Source: Paraburkholderia unamae
Lineage (GTDB): Bacteria; Pseudomonadota; Gammaproteobacteria; Burkholderiales; Burkholderiaceae
Assembly (NCBI RefSeq): GCF_003268775.1
Contig: NZ_QLSU01000020.1
Location: 95,489-159,488 of the forward strand
DNA length: 64,000 bases
Direction of reading: 5' to 3'
How positions within the stretch are numbered: the stretch's first letter is position 1; every line of letters starts with the position of its first letter. Under the pieces are notes generated by a model that had not been told where the DNA came from, did not search any database, and was given only the letters and a program-made list of their open reading frames with translations. A program made the position numbers and the translations under genes. Below, in pieces: positions 59,550 through 64,000 of this stretch.

Positions 59550-59837
59550 ATGGCGATACAAACCCTGAAGCGTTGGGGAAACAGCCTTGCGGTGCGCGTT
59601 CCGGCCAGCCTTGCGGCAAAGCTGGGACTCGCGGAAGGACAGGAAGTCGAGGTCGAAGTGGAAGACGGGTCGCTCACGGTTCGCCCGCATACGGCGATCC
59701 GGCGCTTCTCGCGCGAGCGCTATTTGCAGCAGTTGCGCGAGCGGAAGCTGGAACCGCACACGCTCGTCGACTTTGGCCGGCCGCAGGGGACCGAAATCGG
59801 CGGACCCGATGACCCCACGCGTTTTGACCAATGGTAA
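59550..59837 (+). CDS. mazE: MazE-type antitoxin
   Basis: A 95-residue AbrB/MazE-fold protein from ATG 59550 (GAGG five bases before). The DNA-binding swapped-hairpin domain is MAIQTLKRWGNSLAVRVPASLAAKLGLAEGQEVEVEVEDGSLTVRP; the C-terminal part (RFSRERYLQQLRERKLEPHTLVDFGRPQGTEIGG) is the acidic/aromatic tail that occupies the toxin site. Six bases before mazF. The first in-frame ATG at 59493 would add 19 residues and is less likely. Confidence 0.83.
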   Translation: MAIQTLKRWGNSLAVRVPASLAAKLGLAEGQEVEVEVEDGSLTVRPHTAIRRFSRERYLQQLRERKLEPHTLVDFGRPQGTEIGGPDDPTRFDQW

Positions 59838-59843
59838 GAACGC

Positions 59844-60182
59844 ATGAGAAACGGCACACCGGACGCAGGCGATATCCTCTGGCTCAACGTCGGGCCGGGC
59901 GCGGGCAATGAGCAGGACGGCTATCGCCCTGCCCTCGTGCTCATCGACGCCGAGTTCAACGAACTCACGAGCCGCTTCATCGGGCTGCCCATCACCAGCA
60001 GCATTCATGGATGGGAGTCCGAAATCCCGATCAGCGGCTTGAGCAAGCCGTGCGTCGCGATGGCCGACCAGATCACCACGTTTTCCCTCGCGGGCAGGGT
60101 CTGGCGGCACAAAGGCGAAGCGGCGACGGCCGAGGAACTGGAGGCGGCGAAATTTGCCGTGGCCGGCATCCTGAATCTTTAG
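59844..60182 (+). CDS. mazF: MazF-type endoribonuclease toxin
   Basis: A 112-residue PemK/MazF protein: GDILWLNVGPGAGNEQDGYRPALVLI (the N-terminal strand with P-G-x-x-Q-x-G-x-R-P-A), GLPITSS, and VAMADQITTFSLAG, the family's second core strand. It cleaves single-stranded RNA at a short motif and is neutralised by MazE. Gene pair is six bases apart, antitoxin first. Convergent with the patatin-like gene 19 bp away. Confidence 0.87.
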   Translation: MRNGTPDAGDILWLNVGPGAGNEQDGYRPALVLIDAEFNELTSRFIGLPITSSIHGWESEIPISGLSKPCVAMADQITTFSLAGRVWRHKGEAATAEELEAAKFAVAGILNL

Positions 60183-60201
60183 CCGCGGCGCACCCCAGGC
60201 C

Positions 60202-61227
60202 CTAGTCCAGTCCCAACTGCGCCTTGATGGCGGGCAGCATGTACTGCACGGCTGCGCGCCCTTCCTCGATGGCGGGCCCGGCCCGGTGAAAGTCGAAAAT
60301 CCCCATGCCGCCCAGGCGCGGCTGGATCAGCACGTCGGCGGGCTCGCCCGCCAGCCGGCTGCGCGTAATGCGCACCTGCATGATGTCGATGCTCTGTGCC
60401 ACCGAGCTCAGCATGGAAGGCACGCGCGTGCTGGGCGGCGGCGCCACCCGCACGTCCGGTCCACCCGTCGCGCCCGGCCCCGCCGGTTGCAGCCAGCGCG
60501 GAAAACGCTTGCCGTTGCGGCGCATGAGCGGCTCCGGGGCGGCCTCCCCGTTCGCCGCGCCGTCGGCTGAAACGCCCGATGGCTCGGCCGGCGGCGGTTC
60601 GCTCACCTCCACGGGCAACTCGCGCGGCACCGTGTCGAGCGCGCCGCCCAGGTCCCGGCCATTGAGAATGTCGTGATTGAGGTCGATGGCGATGACCGTG
60701 TCGGCGCGCATCGCGCGCGCGGCTGACACCGGCACCGGATTGCTCAGGCCGCCGTCCACGAGCCACACGCCGTCATGCCAGATCGGCGTGAAGATGCCGG
60801 GAATCGCAATCGAGGCGCGCACCGCGTCCACCACGCCACCCTCGCGCAGCCAGACTTCGCGCCCGGTGTCGAGTTCGGTCGCGACCGCCGTGAACGGCAG
60901 ACGCAGGTCATCGATCGAGCGGCCGTTGAACTGCTGCGCAAAGAGGTCGATCACCTTGCGCCCGCCCAGCAGGCCGCCTGACAAGCGCAAATCGAGCAGG
61001 CGCACCACGATTTGCCAGGTGAGCTTGCCCACCCAGTCTTCGAGCCAGTCGAGGTCGCCGTTCGCGTACACGGCGCCAACCAGCGCGCCGATCGAGGTGC
61101 CGCACACCACGTCGGGCTTGATGCCCGCTTCCTCCAGCGCGCGGATCGCGCCGATATGCGCCCAGCCGCGCGCGGCGCCCCCGCCGAGCACGAGTCCCAC
61201 ACGCCTGGGCCGTCGCCGTTGCATCAT
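60202..61227 (-). CDS. Patatin-like phospholipase/esterase (RssA-like)
   Basis: A 341-residue protein with GLVLGGGAARG (oxyanion hole, 11-21), the nucleophile elbow GTSIG (S45) and catalytic Asp in LVDGG (D158), the Ser-Asp dyad of patatin enzymes. Residues about 205-270 are a Pro/Gly/Ala-rich insertion before the last conserved block DIMQVRITRSRLAGEPADVLIQPRLG. Length and motif match the RssA-like cytoplasmic group; substrate is not known. Same strand as the BamE-like gene 25 bp upstream. Confidence 0.85.
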   Translation of the reverse strand: MMQRRRPRRVGLVLGGGAARGWAHIGAIRALEEAGIKPDVVCGTSIGALVGAVYANGDLDWLEDWVGKLTWQIVVRLLDLRLSGGLLGGRKVIDLFAQQFNGRSIDDLRLPFTAVATELDTGREVWLREGGVVDAVRASIAIPGIFTPIWHDGVWLVDGGLSNPVPVSAARAMRADTVIAIDLNHDILNGRDLGGALDTVPRELPVEVSEPPPAEPSGVSADGAANGEAAPEPLMRRNGKRFPRWLQPAGPGATGGPDVRVAPPPSTRVPSMLSSVAQSIDIMQVRITRSRLAGEPADVLIQPRLGGMGIFDFHRAGPAIEEGRAAVQYMLPAIKAQLGLD

Positions 61228-61252
61228 GCGCGCCTCCCAGCGTGTCGAGCGG

Positions 61253-61834
61253 TCAGTGACCGCGAATGATGTCCGAACGCGAGGTCGTCGTGACCCGCCC
61301 GTCCGGTCCGAAATGCACGTTGAAATACGCTTCGGGCGTCACGCCCCCTTCCAGCCACTTCCAGCTCCACACCGTCTCCTTCTTCAAGCGGTAGCCGGCC
61401 ACCTGCCCCGGCTTGCCCAGCAGACGCCGCACCTCGTCCTCGCTCATGCCGACGCGGATCTTCGCGAAGTTCTCCGCCGTGAGCGCCTGGGTGATGGCCA
61501 CGAGCCGCCCGTTCGGGCCGATATCGACCATCCACGTCTTGAGCCCCTGCGGGCCGCGCGGATATTCGAGGCGGCGCGAGCCGTCGTCGAACACGCGCTC
61601 GGTTTCGGGCTTGCCCATTTGCTCGCGCACCTGATCGAGCGTGGAGACGCCGGGCGTGAGGCCCTTGAGCAGCAGCGCGTCGGGCTTCACCGAATCGAAG
61701 AACGCCTTGAACCCCTGCCGGATCGAATCGAACATGGCATCGAACTGGCGGTCGTCGCAGCCGGAAAGCGTGAACGCCGCCATGGCGGCGCACGCGAGCG
61801 CGAGCGAACGCGTGGATGAGAACGTGGGCAACAT
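61253..61834 (-). CDS. BamE/SmpA-like lipoprotein, copy 2
   Basis: A 193-residue lipoprotein with lipobox TLSGC after a signal peptide of about 24 residues. It is a clear paralogue of the protein at 36162-36704: both have GVST...VR.Q.GKPE, DDGS.RLEYPRGP.GL.TWM, A.TQALTA.N.A, GM..(E/D)EVRRLLGKP, E.VWSW.W.EGGV and F.VHF..DG-R-(T/I)RTSRSD. The mature N-terminus differs (QFDAMFDSIRQGFKAFFDS). Function unknown; a BamE-like role in outer-membrane assembly or surface is only suggested by the fold. It lies between the patatin and hpnL genes. Confidence 0.72.
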   Translation of the reverse strand: MLPTFSSTRSLALACAAMAAFTLSGCDDRQFDAMFDSIRQGFKAFFDSVKPDALLLKGLTPGVSTLDQVREQMGKPETERVFDDGSRRLEYPRGPQGLKTWMVDIGPNGRLVAITQALTAENFAKIRVGMSEDEVRRLLGKPGQVAGYRLKKETVWSWKWLEGGVTPEAYFNVHFGPDGRVTTTSRSDIIRGH

Positions 61835-61917
61835 GTCCTTGCTAACGCATCAACATGGGCTTGCGTCGACTTGCGCGCCGAAATGGCGGCGCGCACCGAC
61901 ATACCCACAATGTACCG

Positions 61918-63018
61918 TCAATGGACCTGATCGTGCTGCGGGCCCCGCTTAGGCCCGCGCGGGCTTGCGCCAACGGTCGCGACGGCGGGCAGTTTGGCGT
62001 CGCGCTGTGCGCCGGGCTGTACGCCCAACGGCGCCTCGCCTCGCACCGCACGACGCGTGCGAACAATCTCCGCCACCTGCCAGGAAATCAGCGCGAGCAC
62101 GCCGAACACGACTTCGCGCATGCGCTTCACGAGCGCGAGCGAGAACGCCACTTCCTGGCTCACGCCAAAAAGCTGGGCCAGCAGCACCACGGCGACTTCC
62201 TGCACGCCGAGGCCGGCGGGCACCATGAAGGCCGCGTGGCGCACGGCCTGGGTGATGGCTTCGATGGCGAGCGCATCGCCCACCGTGACCGGATGACCGA
62301 GCAGCGCGAGCGCCCACCAGGTCTCGAAGGCCCCGAGCATATAGCCGCCGAGCTGCCAGAAGAACGCGCGGAACATGAGGCCGGTGCGCGACATCAGCGC
62401 GTCGAGATCGGCGTCGAGCTGCTTGCCGTCGAGACCTTGCATAAGCGGGTTTTCGGTGCCGAGCAGCCGCGCGGCCCAGCGCTCGATCGCATGGAACACG
62501 CCGCCGCGCCGCACGAGGAACACCGCGAGCACGGGCAGCGGCGCCGAGAGCAGCAGCGCGAGCGCGACCGTGACGATGGTGCGCAGCGACCCGCCGTCAC
62601 CGGTCGCCGCAACGATCAGCACGACGCCGAGCGCCGAGAACGCATATTGGACGGCGATCGTCACGAACACCTCGACGATCACCGAAGCCGTGACTTCGCT
62701 CGCATTGCGCACCTTCCAGCGCGCAAGGCGAATGCCGACGAGCTCGCCCCCCACGCCCACCACGGGCAGCAGCCGGTTCACGGCTTCGCGCACGGTCGCG
62801 GTCCACCAGAGGAACGTGAGCGGCGCGCGCTTGTCGAGCAAGAGGCGCCACGCCTGCGCGTCGAGCAGGAGCGGCAACGCGTGGAAAGGCACGAGCCAAA
62901 GGAGCACCGGACCCGCCGTGCCAATCACGCGCAGCACGTCGTGCGCGCCGTTGTGGACGACCAGACCGATCAGGATGGCGATCCCGAGCGGCAGGCCCAG
63001 CCATTGAAGCCACTTCAT
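61918..63018 (-). CDS. hpnL: HpnL-type membrane protein (LPG synthase TM-like)
   Basis: A 366-residue polytopic protein with about eight helices of the lysylphosphatidylglycerol-synthase transmembrane domain type (UPF0104), carrying REAVNRLLPVVGVGGELVGIRLAR and EAITQAVRHAAFMVPAGLGVQEVAVVLLAQLFG, both conserved in that group. It follows hpnK with a 4-bp ATGA overlap (stop 63015), and in hopanoid clusters the gene in this place is hpnL, thought to be needed for transport or localisation of modified hopanoids. Confidence 0.82.
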   Translation of the reverse strand: MKWLQWLGLPLGIAILIGLVVHNGAHDVLRVIGTAGPVLLWLVPFHALPLLLDAQAWRLLLDKRAPLTFLWWTATVREAVNRLLPVVGVGGELVGIRLARWKVRNASEVTASVIVEVFVTIAVQYAFSALGVVLIVAATGDGGSLRTIVTVALALLLSAPLPVLAVFLVRRGGVFHAIERWAARLLGTENPLMQGLDGKQLDADLDALMSRTGLMFRAFFWQLGGYMLGAFETWWALALLGHPVTVGDALAIEAITQAVRHAAFMVPAGLGVQEVAVVLLAQLFGVSQEVAFSLALVKRMREVVFGVLALISWQVAEIVRTRRAVRGEAPLGVQPGAQRDAKLPAVATVGASPRGPKRGPQHDQVH

Positions 63019-63917
63019 GACGCCTGCACCTCTGCGCCGCGTGATGCCGCAGGACCGGAGCCCGAAGCCGCTCCAAAGAACACGTCGGTGAAGCCGCCGT
63101 GGCGCACGCCCGCCTGCGCGAGCGCAGCGGCCACACGCGGTGAAACGAGCGCGCCGAATTCGTCGGCGTGGCGATAGGTCTGCATCGACGGCGTGATGGG
63201 TGCTTCACCCGCCTCGCCGGCGAGCGCCGGATGGCAGTAGATCTCGCCCACGCCGCGAGCGGGCAGATGCGCAAGCGCGTCGAGCACGGCGGCCTCGTCC
63301 ATTGCGCCCGTCTTCGCGATGCCGACCACGTAGTCGTTGTGCGCCACGCCCGCGCGCGCCAAACGCGCGCGCACGAGCGCGAGCCACGGCCTGAGCGCCA
63401 GCGGCGCGCCCGCCTCCAGCGGCAGGCGCATCGCGCGCAACCCATAGTCGCGTCCGATCGAAAGGATCAGCGCGAGCACAGTGGGATGCAGATGAAAATG
63501 CTTGTGCGTATTCACGTGATCGAGCGCGAGCCCGGTCGCCGCGAATGCTTCGAACTGCGCACGAATTTCCTTCGCCAGTTGTCGGCGCACGTGCGGCAGG
63601 AAGAAGAAACGCACGCCGTCGCGCACCATGTTGTCGCCGAAACGCCCTTGCTCGTTCACGAGCGCGGGAATCTGCGCGCGCGGCAACATCGGCGCGCCGT
63701 CCGCCAGCACCAGATGCAGGCCCACGCGCAGGCCCGGCGTGCGGCGCGCGCGCGCCACGGCGTCTGCCGCGGCGGGCGCGGCCACCATCAGGCTCGCGCA
63801 GTCGAGCACGCCCTCGCGATGCGCACGCTCCACCGCCGCATTGACCCGCTCGTGCAGGCCAAAGTCGTCGGCGGTGAAGATGAGCGCGCGGGCATCGCGG
63901 GACAAGCGGTCCATCAT
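63015..63917 (-). CDS. hpnK: HpnK, ChbG/YdjC-type carbohydrate deacetylase
   Basis: A 300-residue polysaccharide-deacetylase-like protein: LIFTADDFGLHERVNAAVERAHREGVL is the YdjC signature with the metal-binding DDFG, and DHVNTHKHFHLHPTVLALIL supplies the histidines. In Burkholderia cenocepacia HpnK removes the acetyl group of N-acetylglucosaminyl bacteriohopanetetrol on the way to the cyclitol ether hopanoid. ATG 63917 overlaps the stop of the upstream gene as ATGA. Confidence 0.85.
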   Translation of the reverse strand: MMDRLSRDARALIFTADDFGLHERVNAAVERAHREGVLDCASLMVAAPAAADAVARARRTPGLRVGLHLVLADGAPMLPRAQIPALVNEQGRFGDNMVRDGVRFFFLPHVRRQLAKEIRAQFEAFAATGLALDHVNTHKHFHLHPTVLALILSIGRDYGLRAMRLPLEAGAPLALRPWLALVRARLARAGVAHNDYVVGIAKTGAMDEAAVLDALAHLPARGVGEIYCHPALAGEAGEAPITPSMQTYRHADEFGALVSPRVAAALAQAGVRHGGFTDVFFGAASGSGPAASRGAEVQAS

Positions 63918-64000
63918 GCCTCGTGCGCGCGCAGGAAGCGGAAGAACTCCACGCCTTCGCGCAGACGCCGCTTCATCATGTCCCAGCTCATGAGCATCTC
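63914..64000 (-). CDS. hpnJ: HpnJ C-terminus, partial at the window edge
   Basis: Minus-strand frame from 64000 to a TGA at 63914-63916 gives 28 residues ending REGVEFFRFLRAHEA, the basic and aromatic tail of HpnJ-type radical SAM proteins. The stop overlaps the hpnK start as ATGA, matching the hpnJ-hpnK order of hopanoid clusters. Only the tail is visible, so the name rests mainly on context. Confidence 0.55.
   Translation of the reverse strand, partial: EMLMSWDMMKRRLREGVEFFRFLRAHEA

Noticed and set aside
61872..61895. Hairpin after hpnL as a terminator
   Set aside because: There is an 8-bp stem TGCGCGCC/GGCGCGCA with an 8-base loop but no T-tract on the minus strand; not called.

Overview
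The window is high-GC DNA (about two thirds G+C by eye) that reads as a chromosome segment of a Burkholderiaceae beta-proteobacterium in the Burkholderia/Paraburkholderia/Caballeronia group. The pointers are the full arginine succinyltransferase (AST) cluster with both succinyltransferase subunits and aot-type transport genes, hopanoid genes hpnJ-K-L, a cobalamin-riboswitch-controlled cbtBA pair, and a tripartite MdtABC-type RND pump. I see no rRNA, tRNA, CRISPR array, insertion sequence or prophage.

Layout. 1-4.7 kb: the end of a VC0807-like membrane protein, a FUSC-type exporter, a tiny membrane protein, and an Lrp regulator divergent from a cupin thiol dioxygenase with a near-consensus Lrp palindrome between them. 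4.8-13.3 kb: an acyl-CoA catabolic locus (IclR, two acyl-CoA dehydrogenases, a nitronate-monooxygenase-like flavoprotein, a CaiB-type CoA transferase, a YhdH-like reductase, an MFS carrier) whose operons share a 13-bp sequence in the expected operator position. 13.4-19.5 kb: MscS-type channel, Rrf2 regulator plus NAD(P)-binding oxidoreductase with matching palindromes, lipoprotein, GNAT, DJ-1/PfpI protein. 19.6-26.3 kb: orphan CHASE3 histidine kinase, ammonium transporter, an SDR/LysR pair preceded by a strongly structured untranslated stretch, and a second IclR.

26.8-34.6 kb: mdtABC efflux operon ending in a strong terminator. 34.6-35.8 kb: an AbiEii-type toxin with an XRE antitoxin. 35.9-38.2 kb: small envelope genes and a periplasmic peroxiredoxin. 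38.3-45 kb: a signalling island of two EAL-HDOD proteins, a PAS-GGDEF-EAL protein behind a flagellar sigma-28-type promoter, and an HDOD-GAF protein. 45.3-57.2 kb: arginine uptake and the AST pathway on one strand (permeases, ATPase, AraC-type regulator, astC, aruF, astA, astD, astB, astE, and the binding protein at the far end). 57.5-59.4 kb: cbtBA cobalt uptake under a compact cobalamin riboswitch, with a divergent histidine phosphatase. 59.5-60.2 kb: mazEF. 60.2-64 kb: a patatin-like esterase, a second copy of the BamE-like lipoprotein seen at 36 kb, and hpnL-hpnK-hpnJ.

The most worthwhile leads are the untranslated structured RNA upstream of the LysR/SDR genes, the shared IclR-type operators of the acyl-CoA locus, the sigma-28 promoter of the c-di-GMP/HDOD island, the matched Rrf2 operators, and an intrinsic terminator placed inside the start of a small membrane-protein gene. 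None of these has been checked by database search.
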